The notes under the pieces were generated by a model. That model was not told where the DNA came from. It searched no databases and saw nothing but the letters and a program-made list of their open reading frames with translations. From contig NC_092797.1 in assembly GCF_918797505.1 (NCBI RefSeq), positions 22,395,372 through 22,459,371 of the forward strand: 64,000 nucleotides of DNA. Direction: 5' to 3'. Shown in pieces: positions 33,409-45,177 of the stretch (position 1 is its first letter; every line of letters begins with the position of its first letter). The translations under genes were made by a program, and so were the position numbers. This DNA is from Bemisia tabaci. Its lineage: Eukaryota > Arthropoda > Insecta > Hemiptera > Aleyrodidae.

Positions 33409-35179
33409 TAGAAAATAAAACCCTAAAAAATTATGCGAAGGATATCAGTATAGTTTTCACATGGTTGAATGGTATTACACACTTTATTGCAACAGTGGAG
33501 ACATGAAAAGCTAAACTGAGAACAAGGCTGTATTGCACGCGGTTCTGAAACATGTTATTTTCCAGCTGAAACTGAAATTCAAGGTGACTGAACAATTCAA
33601 TGTTCATTCATTTCACGCATCGTAAAATAATAGAGTGACTGCGAATTACGTAATTGTTGGAGGTTAATCTCGTAAAAGAGCGTGCTTGTGACGTGAAACC
33701 GCATATTTCCCAAATAAACCTGGATGGTGAAATGTATTTACATTCTTTAACGACACTACATGGAATCAGAGTGCGTAAGTAGGCAATATGAATTATCATA
33801 CTACGAAAAAGCGGATGAAAAGAGTCTCGTTTCAATGCTTTTGAAACGGTTAAGCTCTGAGTGCCTGAACAGAGCTCTAACAAGCGGATAGGACTCGCAG
33901 GTTTAATTTGCTACAATGAGCTCGCTGCTTCTGTTCGCGAAAATATGCAAGTTTCAAGGTTGCATTGCATAATGAACCTCGAAGCTTAAAAAGGTTTAAT
34001 GAGCTCAACTTTGACGGCAGCAACGAAATTTACGTTCTTTTTGAAAGTTGACTTTATTTGCCTTCCGCCAATCGCTTGATGTGGGAGTTAGTCGCCAGTT
34101 CGTAAATAGCTTCGGCAATATTGCCGATTTCTCAGTCGATAATGCAGCTGATTAGTCATTTTGAAGCTAAAAAGGAAGAAATGTTAGCTTTTCGCAGGGA
34201 AAGTCTTCCACAGGGAAAACAACTTTCATTCCTGGTGAAGGAGGGGGGGGGGGGGGGTCAAGCTCCCCGAAAAATTGAATAAATCCACACTGAAAAGGAA
34301 CATATTATTCTGAATCATCAAAAATCCCAGATTTATAAAGTCATCCATAAAAAATTGTTGAATCAGTGCGAAAGCTAACACGAACGAGAAACAGAAAACT
34401 TAAGACTTTCATAGGCTTCTTAGAGCTAGGGACTTCAGGACAGGGTTGCCACAGACGAAGATACGCCAGACGATTGACAAGACACAATTAGAAATAGTTT
34501 TCCGGCCAAAATGTGTTGTTTAGTGTCGTCAAACCCATTCTGGACAGCAAATATAGGTGACTTAACGTTTTTCCCCTAACATTTTCGTCATTTTCCCTGA
34601 CATTCCCCAGTTTTCCCGGTATTCCTTGACTGTAGCAACCTTGTCAGGAGTGTGCTGCAGACACAGGCGCAGAAAAGTTTGGATTTTGTCCGCTTAATAT
34701 AAAAAAAAACCGCAAATCCTACCTGCTGCGCGCAGACACTGCAATCGAGATACAATTTAAAAATGTTGGCAACACCGCTGGACAATGTTCGCCCACTCGT
34801 AGGATGATGAGGAGGGCAGCAGACGCTTCATTCACACTACCTTTAAAATCTATGCCTGGATTAGTACCTTTCAGCCCCCCCCCCCCCCCTCCAATCGGTG
34901 AGACACGGACACTTGCACTCAACTCCGCTCGGCACTCAACATTCAACATATTCACATTCCCTGGCACACTCTCCCCGGCAACTGGCCACAAGTCGCGGGA
35001 ACAGCTTAAAATACCGATAGGGAATTGACGTATATGCCACCGTAAATTCCACTAGTTTATTACTAAACGCTGCTGCTCAAAAGAAAGTGTGAAACTCATT
35101 GCAGTCTCTCTGACCTGAAGAAGTGTTCCCTTTATTTCATTCCGACTGGTTCTTTCCTTCCATTGTTCGTGCTGTTATC
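33409..35179. other. Non-coding stretch with homopolymer runs
   Basis: A G run of about 15 nt at 34243-34257 and a C run near 34867-34878. CCCTGACATTCCCC-type sequence at 34560-34640 resembles degenerate transposon interiors at 49180-49460. No gene was recognised. Confidence 0.4.
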
Positions 35180-35430
35180 GTAGACAAAAATAGATGGTAC
35201 TGACGACAAAACCCTCTGTTCACAGGGCTCATGCAGTTTTTTTGTTACACTTACAGAATTTTTCTGTTGTGAGAAAAGAACTTTGGTCGTGGGAACAGAG
35301 TACTCTGTTCCCATGACAGAACAACAGAAACACACAGAACTCACAACAGAAAAACTATGTAAGTGTAACAAAGAAAGAGCCCTGTGAACAGAAGGTTTTG
35401 TAGTCAACACCATCTATTTTTTTCTGTGTA
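35180..35430. mobile_element. Foldback element with ACAGAAAAA-type ends
   Basis: The left arm GATGGTACTGACGACAAAAC, CTCTGTTCACAGGGCTC, GTTACACTTACAG is answered on the right by GTAAGTGTAAC, GAGCCCTGTGAACAG, GTTTTGTAGTCAACACCATC. The centre CAGAGTACTCTG is itself a perfect palindrome. No ORF. Confidence 0.85.
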
Positions 35431-38400
35431 CTTTCGTCTGTTTCCTGATAGCGATTCTGAGAGTGCGTTCTCATGTTATGTTGATAGTGACATTTTGATA
35501 GAAAAAATTTTCATTCACAAACCACAGGAACACTCATGAACATTTCGTTCAGTACCTAAAGAAGAATCAAAGTATCCCGATAGCTGCCAAAATCAGTTTT
35601 CCTATTATTTAGGTACCCTATGGTAAAAATTACAGAAAAAATCCATCATATTTATTTTTATCAAAAACACGGCAAAAATTATCTTCTCAAAAGCTCTTAA
35701 AGTCCAGCGCAATTTGACGTGTTATAACGACTTGCGAACCTGTTTTTCCTAACCGAATTCCGTTTTTGCGTCACGTCACCGTAATCGTTCACGCGCATAA
35801 GGATGTATATAAAATGCTGACCGGAATCATTTTAACGACAGCCTCGCACGGAAATAAAACACGGCTTGACGCAAAAAACGATACGAAATGCGGTGAATGT
35901 CAGGGAAATAGAAGTCTCTATCGCCAGAAATTAAATTTGCGTACATTGTCACATGATGAACAGAGCGGCGGTATTGCCGGATCCGAGAAAATGTCTTTGT
36001 CAAAACGAAAAATTGCGATATCGTTTCATAGATATTGACAGTCTCGGGAATTTTTGTCGTATTTTTCTAAGTTATACTTCGGAGTTATTTTCATTGTAAC
36101 TTAATGCCCAATACTAGACATTTTTCTCAATATGTTAAGAAAAAATGTTTCTAATCAAACTTATATCAAATACTTGTTTGGTGAATATTTTCGTTGTTTT
36201 TACGCCCTGTAGTTACTAGGAGCTTTTACACGATCATGCTAGAACACATTAGCTGTTTAATTTGGGATAGTTATTTTACATTAGGAATTTTTCGTAATAG
36301 CATAGAAGAATGTAGACATTAGAGAGAAAAATAGCACACACACGATTGTGAGGAAAGGCTTACAATGATTGAACCTGAGATTGGTGATTAGTATAATAAA
36401 ATATTTGGATAAGAAACTGTTAATTTTACAGATATTTCTGTGTCGTATCAGTTCAATTGCGTTTCTTGAAAAAATTTGAAAACACCATTAAATTTTTTCC
36501 AAACAATTTTCCTAAGTACCGTTTACAGAATTCGGAAAGTATCTACGCTTGAAAGCTGAGAGACCAATTGAAAAATACGATGGGCAAAATTTCAGCGAGA
36601 AACACGATACTTTTTTGACAGTGTACTTAAAAAAACGGGTTTTTTTTGCCCTCCTAATTTCCTTCGGGGGAAAAATATGTCATCAAAGTTGTTACAAAAT
36701 TTGGAAATTTTGGGCCAAATCCGACAGCGTTGGGCCACAATCTAAAACTGAAATAAAACATGGAGTCGGAGGCCTTAATTACAGGGGTTCATGGGCACGA
36801 TGATGAGGGTCAAAAAGATGGGGTCACGGGCCGCAGGGATCGGAGGGTGAATTGACAGTGGAGATTTTGGACATATCTGGGGGGTGGAGGGTGGGATCGC
36901 ATTGTGGGGCCTTCATGAACCTGCGGTGTCATAAATTCATCCGATTTTGCGCCGCGCCGTTCCGGTCATTAAATAAGCTCAACTCTGCGGGGAGAAGGGT
37001 TGATACGACTTTTTTAAAGCTCCTGGGAGTCGCAGAAATGGCGTGGATGCGAGCCTGTTGTGTGCGTGATGCACGGCTCGCTGCTCGCTTCCTGGCCAGA
37101 ATGTACCGAGCTGTCCGCAATCAATTTTCGATGACTTTTTTTTAAATTTTATTGATGAATTATAAAGTGAAAAAAGTGAAATAAAATGATTGGTGGCCAA
37201 CGATTTCCCGAGAGTGTCATTCGGGAGGGATATCATTTGAAATTTGACCTCCTTGGACCAATTATGGTGAATTTTAGTCAATTATAGGACATCAAAAATT
37301 GTAGGTCTCTTCCATCCAATCAATCTTGCCTCCCTCGGAAAAATGGTGTCTACCTCCCTTAAGATTTGGCTAAAATTTTGAAATTATGTACATCCCTAAA
37401 AAATTGTGACATTAGAGGTGACGATACTTGGGAACAATTCATATCAAAACAAGTCAGGAATCAAATTAAATTTAGGATGAAAGGGTAAAACCACTGAGAA
37501 TAGGTGTAAAAAATGATTTATGAAATAAAAAAACAACATCAAAAAGATAAAACCGGGCTATTTTGGGTTCGAAGGATCTTGGTTTGCTCTCATAATGTTT
37601 CCTAGCCTAATTGTGGTGAATTTTCGTGGGTTGTTCTATTTACTAATGGAAAAAAATGCTGCTTATTTTGATGCTATTTTAGAAAGAACAAAAACATCTC
37701 CTCGGGGATTTAACATCAGATAAATTTCTTTTTTACAAATAAGTTTATTTCGTGCAGTTCCTTGTAATAATATAAAATTGCTCTAGAACCCAAGATGTCA
37801 ACCACGTATAATAATTTGATTCTGCAAAAAAAGGAGACAGTTTCGTAAAATTAGATGCTTCCGAGAGGGGGAGAAAGAGAGAGAGATCTCCTTTATTAAA
37901 GTAAACCGGTAAAAACATCCTTGATTAATTGGGCCAATTTCAGACTGGTGTCTTTGAGTTATTAGCTTAATTAGTAATCGGGCAGCAATTAAATCCAGTC
38001 TGTCACTGTTTAGTCACCCACACCATCCAGCTTGATGTATAACAAAGCTGCGACCGAGGTAGACGGGAAAAAAACGAATTACTCATCTCCCGAGGAGAGA
38101 AATAAGTAACTAAATCTATTCATCCTTCACTTCGTAAAAGAAGACATTCTTTCAAGATCAGCCAGAATTAATTATGATGTGAGCGCAAGACAACGCGTCC
38201 AAATTAAAACCGAAGGCGGCGGCGGGGGGGAGGGGAGGACGGAGAGGCAAAGTAAACAGTGAAATATTCGTTTTTAGAATTTGCACTTTCCCGAGTTTGA
38301 CAAAACAAGTATAGTTCGTAACTCGGGGACCATGCTTTTTTAATTCGTTCTCTCGCTGTCGGCGATATTTTCCTTTCATTTCGGAAAACCAGAATATCGT

Positions 38401-38966
38401 AACGAGTTGCTCTTTCTAGCTTGGTTTGGCCTGGAAAGAAAATTTACGACGCTCAGAATTGAGAAAAACGCATTTTCAGGGTTCGCTCATCGATCTGAAA
38501 GGGGTCTTACGACGAGCGAACAGACTTTACTTCGGCAACAGGAAGGACTGTAAATTTACGTAGATATGGGTCGCCGGAGAAAATGAATTGCAGAAGTCTC
38601 AGATTTCTCTGATATTTTTGCTTCCCGGGCCGTTCCGAGCAGAGATAGAATATTTAAAATACTCTGTTTTGACTCTGTACTTGAACGATATGAAGGGATA
38701 ATGCAAACGAGTTTCTCTGGGCATTCAACACATTGTTGAGCTCGTACTATACATTTTTGTCGAACATTAACGGTGGGCAGTTGCCAAGGCTGCAGAATTT
38801 CAAATGAAATTTTGGTCCTTTCAACCCGATGATTTGGTCGATTTGATACAGGGGAAACTAATACACAGAAAATGAACCAATAGCTTGTGTAACTTTGTGT
38901 TTCATTTCCCATATTAGGACAAGATTTTGGTTACTTTTCTTAGTGAGAACCGAGAGGTTCGGGTCA
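35431..38966. other. Long non-coding stretch, nothing recognised
   Basis: About 3.5 kb with chance frames only. The section at 36550-37140 has overlapping frames on both strands without motifs, and a purine-rich run lies at 37864-37890. No shared repeats were noticed. Confidence 0.4.
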
Positions 38967-39153
38967 CACTGGTAAAAAAAACCTCTTGGTTCAAGAGTGC
39001 AGTTTCTTGTCGCCGGATTTAATGCAAAATCCGCTTGAATCAATGCAAAATCCGCTTGAAACAAGAGTTCAAGACTCTTAAATCCGGCGACAAGAAACTG
39101 CACTCTTAAGTCAATGCAATGCGGCATTGGTCAAAAAGGTTTTTTTACCAGTG
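38967..39153. mobile_element. Foldback MITE with family A-type termini but different core
   Basis: CACTGGTAAAAAAAACCTCT at the left and TTTTTTTACCAGTG at the right. Inner arms AAGAGTGCAGTTTCTTGTCG and CGACAAGAAACTGCACTCTT are perfect inverses. The core repeats AATGCAAAATCCGCTTGAA twice. It shares ends, but no body, with family A. Confidence 0.88.
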
Positions 39154-39758
39154 CACATTGAACACCGAATTCGATACTTGCGGCAAAATTTTTGTTCAGG
39201 AGAAATTTAAGATACGACAACTCTGACGCAGCTAGTTCCGATGCAGGAGACTTTTCAGGGACAAAAAGACCGCACTCCCGACTCATCACACCGATGACGA
39301 CAGCGCGACGTGAAGTTGCCCGTCCTTCCGGCGCGGCGACGGCATCGGCAGTACGTGTGCGACGCGACGGCGAATTCGCCCGGGCAGAAGTAGCGAGGAC
39401 TCGCTCATCGCTCTCCGCAATTCGAAATATCCGGATTACCGCCCGCTCACTTATTCATGCGAGCGCCCCAAATTGCCCAAATGATAACACCATTATCACC
39501 TTTCCTCCTCCCGCGGTCTCGCATCCCCATCCCCGACGCGACGTTGCGTCCCTCTCAGCAACCCCCCACCCCTCAAAACCATCAAACCGTCCCCCCTCCC
39601 CCGGGCTAATCCGTCCGCTCGAATTAGCGCTGGCGGATTAATCGTTCGTGCGTCATTTGACTCTGGTTTGAGCCGAGCTTGGAGCGATCGATAGGTTTGA
39701 CACCTCCGGGAGACGTTGATTGGTTTGACGCGGTGGCGGTTCTGTCGGATTCGATTAG
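39154..39758. other. GC-rich stretch with an unsupported 149-codon frame
   Basis: The plus-strand frame at 39192-39641 is rich in R, A, S and P with no recognisable domain. GC-rich composition alone can keep such a frame open. I see no splice or promoter evidence and do not call a gene. Confidence 0.35.
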
Positions 39759-40010
39759 GGCCGCGCTAAGGAAGAACGTCGTATGAACGTTCGAGGGTTG
39801 CCAAATTGTCCCGGATAAAACGTGTATTTTTGACGGTAAATATGCTTATTTTTTCTTGAAATTTTCAGACGTTTTAGATAAAATTGTCAACAAAATTGTC
39901 CGAAAAAGTTGAAGAGGAATATTCAAAATTATCCTGGTAAATTAGGATTTTATGGAAAGAAATATGGCAACGTCTGAAAGCTCATACGCCATTTATCCTT
40001 AGCACAGCAG
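39759..40010 (-). mobile_element. Family B MITE, copy B6, reverse orientation
   Basis: GGCCGCGCTAAGGAAGAACG at the left and CCTTAGCACAGCAG at the right. The left arm reads GTATGAACGTTCGAGGGTTG and the right arm GGCAACGTCTGAAAGCTCAT, the opposite of most copies, so it is inverted. Confidence 0.87.
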
Positions 40011-40546
40011 ATTAAGACCTGTTTACAGCATCGAACTCCGAGGGAGTTCACGTTGAATTGATTGTGAGTGGCGCTTACGTGGCAGTCGTGCATGAGCACT
40101 AAAACTGTTACGTCCTCCTAGCTCATTCGGATACAACTATGCCGCGGGAGGTTCTTGCTTCAAATTAAAAGGCGTTAATCAATGCAATAACAATGCAACC
40201 ACGGGGACACACAAATCTTAAGCCTCAGCAGAGCACTCAATACACGCACGATTGGAAAGCCGTGATTGCAAGCTGTATCGACAAAGCGCTTGTATTTCTC
40301 GCTCCAAGACGGGAGTCATAGCTCCTAAATCCGGAGCTTAAAGCTCCTTAGCAAACCTGGAACGCACTCGGTATGCCTGTTCAGACCAAAATGGGTTCCT
40401 ACACAGGGTCCAAACTTGAACAATCTGATATAGGTTCCACCTCTCAAAATTTCACGTAGCTCACAATTTGAGCGACACAAATTAAACTAATACTAGTTCT
40501 TTAAGAGATCAATGTTTTCTGATAGATGAAGTCAAATCCCAAGCTC
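40011..40546. other. Non-coding stretch, nothing recognised
   Basis: No gene or shared repeat was noticed. Confidence 0.4.
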
Positions 40547-40768
40547 ATGCCGCAATCACACGCTGAATGTGGGAGCTGGGTGTGGCTTGAATGTGGAAGT
40601 CATCGGCAAAATTCAGTGACGATTCTCAGCAACTATCGGACTAATGTTGGATTTGTCTGAGCTATTCGGATAGATTTGACATACATCTAGATTTGCGAAA
40701 TTTCAGCCGTTGGGCGATGACTGTTGACTCCACATTCAGCTACTAAATGCAGCGTGTGATTGCGGCAT
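40547..40768. mobile_element. Foldback element with ATGCCGCAATCACACGCTG ends
   Basis: Terminal inverted repeats ATGCCGCAATCACACGCTG and CAGCGTGTGATTGCGGCAT are nearly perfect. The inner GAATGTGGAAGTCATCGGC is weakly mirrored by GATGACTGTTGACTCCACATTC. About 222 bp, no ORF. Confidence 0.8.
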
Positions 40769-40788
40769 CATAGGACTTTGAGAGTTAA

Positions 40789-41252
40789 TGACGGCGCAGA
40801 GATACAACTATTCGTGCTTGATGGATATCCGTGTTGCGTCTGCAAAATTGAGGGCGCGATGTAGCGAGGCGTGAATGCGCAATGCTCCGCTCTATGCTGC
40901 CATTGAGGTGTGGCTCAGATTCGCAAAATAAGTTTGAAAAGCGAGAGCCCAATACGTCTCTCCTATTTATGGCTGTGTTGCTCACGTGGCCCTTAAAGCA
41001 CCAGAGCAAATAAGACAAACGGAACCACCACAACATGGAAATACAGCGAAGGAACGAACGCACTTTGATGACGGCGCGGAGATACAACTATTCGAACTTA
41101 ACGGACGTCCATGTTGTATCCGGCAAATTGAAGGCGCGATCGCGCGAGGCATGAACTCGCAATGCTTAGCTCTATATGTTAGCAATGAGGAGTCGCTCAA
41201 ATTTGTGCGAAAAGTAAAAAACGAGGCCCTAATACGTCTATCCTAGTTTTCG
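40789..41252. repeat. Direct repeat, two copies of about 185 bp at 280-bp offset
   Basis: Copy 1 runs 40789-40975 and copy 2 runs 41069-41252. Both begin TGACGGCGC and GAGATACAACTATTCG and share GCGCGAT, CGCAATGCT and TACGTCT landmarks. Small frames (86 and 100 residues) cross the copies on opposite strands, but neither is conserved between copies. A decayed duplicated element is likely. Confidence 0.8.
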
Positions 41253-41836
41253 GCCAGGCTGAGAATTGATTATTTTCTCTTTTTCAATCTGATTTCTGAT
41301 TCTTTACTGATGTATAGTAGGCCGATATAAAAAAGCTCGTATGTGTCGGCACCGTAACTCCTACGGAAGAGATGGTCGGACTAATTTGACCCGGTTTGGG
41401 ATTTCTATGGATAGTTATCCAAAAAACAAAAAACCCTGACACTCGATTTTGGCACCTCCGCACTCAAACACGGTCTGTTTACTGTAATACATCAGTGAGC
41501 GGGATCTGACTAAGCGCTTGGTAAATTTAATTATAAATATTTAATGCTCGTGAATTTTACACCAGGACGCCTACAGATCTCAGCCATTTGAGGATTCGAT
41601 CTCGTAAGGAGGAGCGTGCTTGCTCCATTTCCCGCTCTTTGACTTCCTTCAGAGACTGAGCCACCGGAGAAATTCGTCTTTCTTTTGAGTTAAATAACTT
41701 TATCGGTTTTCTAGTTGCCGGAGTGCTCTCTGCTCGAGCCGATCCCGGGGGACTGCGCGCGCGTTTCCCTCGCCTTTTAACCACCGCTAAGCGAGAAAAT
41801 TTTTGCCCGCAGTTGCCGACTCTGAGAGCCCTTAGT
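41253..41836. other. Non-coding stretch, nothing recognised
   Basis: A 106-codon minus-strand frame at 41557-41877 shows no known motif and runs into the neighbouring MITE. Not called. Confidence 0.35.
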
Positions 41837-42327
41837 AATGCTGATATGCTTAGTAAAAACGCCGTATAAGCCATCAAACGTTGTGAAATTTATCCCGACA
41901 AATCACAAATTTTCAAGAAAATTTGTGAATATTTCTCTTTCGATTATTCAGGGGGTTTAGTTTGTTATTGGATCTAAAAAGTTTGAAAATTTCAAAGAAA
42001 AATGGACCGCGTTAAACAGAAAGGAAACAAGTCACATCGGCTGTTGCCACATTACTTTAACTGAGGTATTTAATTTTCTACCAGGGAACGTTTGTGCGAA
42101 TTGTTTTGCAAATTTTAGGGGATCTAAATTGTGATATGCAAAAAATTCACTGAAATTTTCAAAAAAATCCGCTTCACCGTTGTCATGTAAGAAATTAAAT
42201 TGCCCGGTTAAATTTGGCAATAGTTGATGTGGCTTGGTTCCTTTCTGTTTAACGCAGTCCTAATAGTCCTAAGAAATTTGGAAACTTTCAAGAGCTTATA
42301 CGGCGGTTTTACTCAGCACGGCAGAAT
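41837..42327 (+). mobile_element. Family B MITE, copy B7, split by a family H element
   Basis: The left part (GCTTAGTAAAAACGCCGTAT, CATCAAACGTTG) ends near 42003. The right part resumes near 42261 with AAATTTGGAAACTTTCAAGA and closes with ACTCAGCACGGCAG. The 257-bp interruption is a complete H element. Confidence 0.8.
42004..42260. mobile_element. Family H foldback MITE, nested in copy B7
   Basis: GGACCGCGTTAAACAGAAAG at the left and CTTTCTGTTTAACGCAGTCC at the right are terminal inverted repeats. CACATCGGCTGTTGCC and GGCAATAGTTGATGTG extend them. The interior shares AAAATTCACTGAAA with the copy at 32125-32361. Confidence 0.85.
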
Positions 42328-42515
42328 TGCTGCTAGGTTCCTGTAAACAGGCAAAAAAGGTTGAAACCTTGAAAACAACATTGAAGGACATGTTTCGACA
42401 TGCAACTATTGGTGCTCCCAACTAGGCTTGAAGTATCGCACACCTTTACGGGCGAATTAAGAAAAATTGGGAAATAATTGGTGAAACAAATCCACGAGAG
42501 CCTCGCACAGTAAAA
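42328..42515. other. Short non-coding spacer
   Basis: Nothing recognised. Confidence 0.4.
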
Positions 42516-42753
42516 CAGGGTGTCTACTACAATGGAATTCTGGATTTTTCTTACATTTTCCTGGTATTTTAGACGAGATGTTTAGATTTTTCGCGCTAAC
42601 AAAGTGACTCGTTTGATTTGGGAAAATAACATGTTTAATGAAATTAATCAAAATATTTGAAAAATGCTCGAAGCACTCAGAATTTCCTTATCCGTTACCG
42701 ATTTCCCGATTTTTTCTGATATTTTTTCATTTTACCTAACGGTGGACACCCTG
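42516..42753. mobile_element. Element L1 with CAGGGTGTC ends
   Basis: CAGGGTGTCTACTAC at the left and GGTGGACACCCTG at the right. The AT-rich interior (ATTTTCCTGGTATTTTAG, CCCGATTTTTTCTGATAT) differs from families E and K although the termini agree. Confidence 0.75.
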
Positions 42754-42799
42754 TAAGACTAGAATTCTGTCACACGTGCAACGATCTTATTTCTACCTA

Positions 42800-43027
42800 C
42801 ACCGGAAAAAAACACATTGGATCTAGAGTCCAGACTCTTGAAAACATTGACAAGAAAAAATACTCTTGATTCCATCGGATTTTTGCTTGAATCAAAACGA
42901 ATTCCGCTTAAATTAAGAGGCTTGGTTCTTGATTTAAGCTATAGATTCTGATTGAATCAAGAGAACTTTTTCTTGTCGATGTTTTTAAAAGTCTGGGCTC
43001 TAGATCCAATGTGTTTTTTTCCCAATG
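42800..43027 (+). mobile_element. Family A MITE, copy A4
   Basis: CACCGGAAAAAAACACATTG to TTTTTTTCCCAATG, flanked by TA on both sides. The core TTAAATTAAGAGGCTTGG shows the same orientation as A1. Confidence 0.9.
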
Positions 43028-44082
43028 TAAAACGGATCCCCCAAAACAGATCATAGTCAAGCAGAATCTAGGTTCTGGACCGAAGTGCGTTGTTGGCACA
43101 TGTGCCGGTTCTTTTGAACCAGGCCGCCGCCGGTCAGAGCTCCAATCAGCCGAACCGGATACCAGCTCGAGCCGAAATCCACTCTCGGAAGTGGACTCAG
43201 CGGGGGTGGCGCTAGGCCGGCCACTCGTCGGCGCTTTCCGGGTCGGCGTCCGTTGTTTGCCCGCAGCATTAGGCGACTCGACCATTTAATCAGGTGGCGA
43301 TTCAAATCAAAATAAAAGCCCGGATCGTTCGCCTGATTACGGGCCCCGAAATCGGCTCTGTGATTAGTCGGCGGCGCGTGCGCCTCTGTGAAATTAATCA
43401 AGCTTTTCGGGCCGTAATTGCGTTAGAGTTTTTTTTGTTTGTCCCGCATTGTTTACCTGCTCCATCTCTCTCTCTCTGTCTCTCGCGGAGAGTTGAACGC
43501 ACAACCACGCCCTCGGCCGCTTCGCTGCGCTGCTCCAATATTTGTCTTCCCCCCCGAACGGGATAACTTATTGCTTCCGCTGTGATCCATCGGAAGTTAT
43601 GAAAGTCGGGTCACATGCGACAGAGATTTAATTATCGGGGCCCGAATAAGAAAGTCTCTCGCTGCGAGGAGACCTTTCGGGCTCTCGGCTGACTCTCGGG
43701 GACAAATAGCGATCCTATATTGGTTACTGAGCAAGGTTCACAGCTAGGACACGATAAACCCAATTCTTTCAACTGCGAACTTCAGCTTGTCATTGCTTCA
43801 GTTTGGTTTCATATTTTTGGGTGGATTTTGTACCAAAATGTTTGGACAAAATCCGACTAGCAGTGACACCTCGACTCAATATTAAGTTTCTTGCTACTTG
43901 AGGCTCATTTCCTGTGGACAATGGGCCTGTTGCAGACTTCAGCCGGAGCAAAACGAAGAGTAGTTGCTCTTGGAAAACGGCTGAAAAATCGCAACGAACG
44001 CATTGGAAAAGTCTGATATACACCCCTAACTTCGCAGTATGCATAAAAATATGCGTTTTTTAAGCTCATATGCATAAGCATA
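43028..44082. other. GC-rich stretch, no gene recognised
   Basis: GC-rich from about 43080 to 43720 with a (TC)n run near 43455-43475. Overlapping frames on both strands (125, 114, 92 and 90 residues) carry no known domain. They are mutually exclusive and typical of GC-rich non-coding DNA. Confidence 0.35.
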
Positions 44083-44328
44083 TGGATCTCTGAAGTTTTC
44101 GGATTGAGCATCTGAACACTTTAGGTCCAGCTGCTGAGGTTTGGATCACACATTTGAAACTTCAGTCCTTACATCTGAAGTACTTCAGATGTAAGAACTG
44201 AAGTTTCAGATGTGTGATCCAAACCTCGACAGCTAGACCTAAAGTGGTCAGATTCCCCATCCGAAAACTTCAGAGATCCATATGACCTAAACTTCGGGTC
44301 CCACGCACGAGGTTTTTTTCTCCGTGTG
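44083..44328. mobile_element. Family C foldback, copy C1
   Basis: Long hairpin centred on ACATCTGAAGTACTTCAGATGT (44171-44192). The arms extend to ATGGATCTCTGAAGTTTTCG and CGAAAACTTCAGAGATCCAT. The right end reads CCCACGCACGAGGTTTTTTT then CTCCGTG. The left terminal part is replaced by ATATGCATA-type repeats, so the element is asymmetric. Confidence 0.85.
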
Positions 44329-44894
44329 TAGCTGAAGTTTGCAATAGGCCCATTAGACTTTTGATAGTAAAGCTCGATTTGAAACTATGCAAGCGCGGAT
44401 CATGTTTTTAAACTTTCACGATAAAAAATGGGAGACTTTCTACGAGGAGCCGCGGGTGCCGATGCGGGAGCTGCACATGGTTAGGGCGGGGGGGGGGGGG
44501 GGGGGGCGGCGAGCTGGGGCGGTTGACGAACGGGCCCGCCAGCGCGGTGCGGCCGTAGCTCGACACTGATGAATAGGCACATGTGTGTACAGTCGGATTG
44601 TCGGGACCGAGTCATGTATATGGGTCATTCACACACGACAGAGAGCACAGGGCACAGGGCACCGCCACCGGCTCATTCATTACGTTGATTCGGGAGCAGT
44701 AAAAATAATTAGCACCCAATTAGTCCTCAAACAACACCCCGGGCCGCGCTGCTTTCGGCCTGGGTTTGTTGTTCGATCGATCTCTCGAAATGTATTAGAT
44801 GAAATACAGGGCTTCCGGACTGCGGTTGGATACCGGTTACGATTCTAAATGAACTAATTATTTGGAACAGAGGCAGCATATACACTATCGTCAA
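44329..44894. other. Non-coding stretch with a 19-nt G run
   Basis: G homopolymer at 44488-44506 inside a GC-rich patch. No gene was recognised. Confidence 0.4.
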
Positions 44895-45112
44895 TAGTTG
44901 GAAAAAAGTCTCATGGATGTAGAGCCTAGACTCATTAAAAAAATTGCAAGAAAAAATGTTCTAGATCTAATCGGATATGTTGCTTGAATTAAAAGGAAAA
45001 CTGCCGATGTTGCTCTCGATTCAAGCAAAAATCCGATTGAATCGCGAGTGTTTTTTCTTGCCGAAGTTTTTAAGAATCTGGACTCAGGATCCAGACACTT
45101 TTTCCCCCAGTG
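44895..45112 (+). mobile_element. Family A MITE, old diverged copy A5
   Basis: TTGGAAAAAAGTCTCATGGA to CCCCCAGTG. The arms CTAGATCTAATCGGAT and ATCCGATTGAATCGCGAG and the core AAAAGGAAAACTGCC are recognisably family A but carry many substitutions. It lies 15 bp from the downstream donor of splice-like site 3. Confidence 0.75.
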
Positions 45113-45127
45113 TTTGTAGACACTCAC

Positions 45128-45177
45128 CTCTTGAGATCACAGGGAATATTGATATTGATGGAGCAGTGGCTTACCTG
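45128..45177 (-). promoter_or_regulatory. Candidate recursive splice site with 47-nt RS-exon (site 3)
   Basis: On the minus strand a pyrimidine-rich tract (TTATTTGTCTCTTTTGTTG) runs into CAG at 45177-45175, followed at once by GTAAGCCACT from 45174. A second donor, CAAGAG|GTGAGTGT, starts at 45127, giving a 47-nt RS-exon (45174-45128). Strand and layout match sites 1 and 2. The joined acceptor-donor fits the consensus known for insect ratchet points. No transcript evidence is available here. Confidence 0.55.

Noticed and set aside
39192..39641. 149-codon plus-strand frame in GC-rich DNA
   Set aside because: The composition is dominated by R, A, S and P with no domain, and similar GC-rich patches at 9, 14, 23 and 43 kb show frames on both strands.
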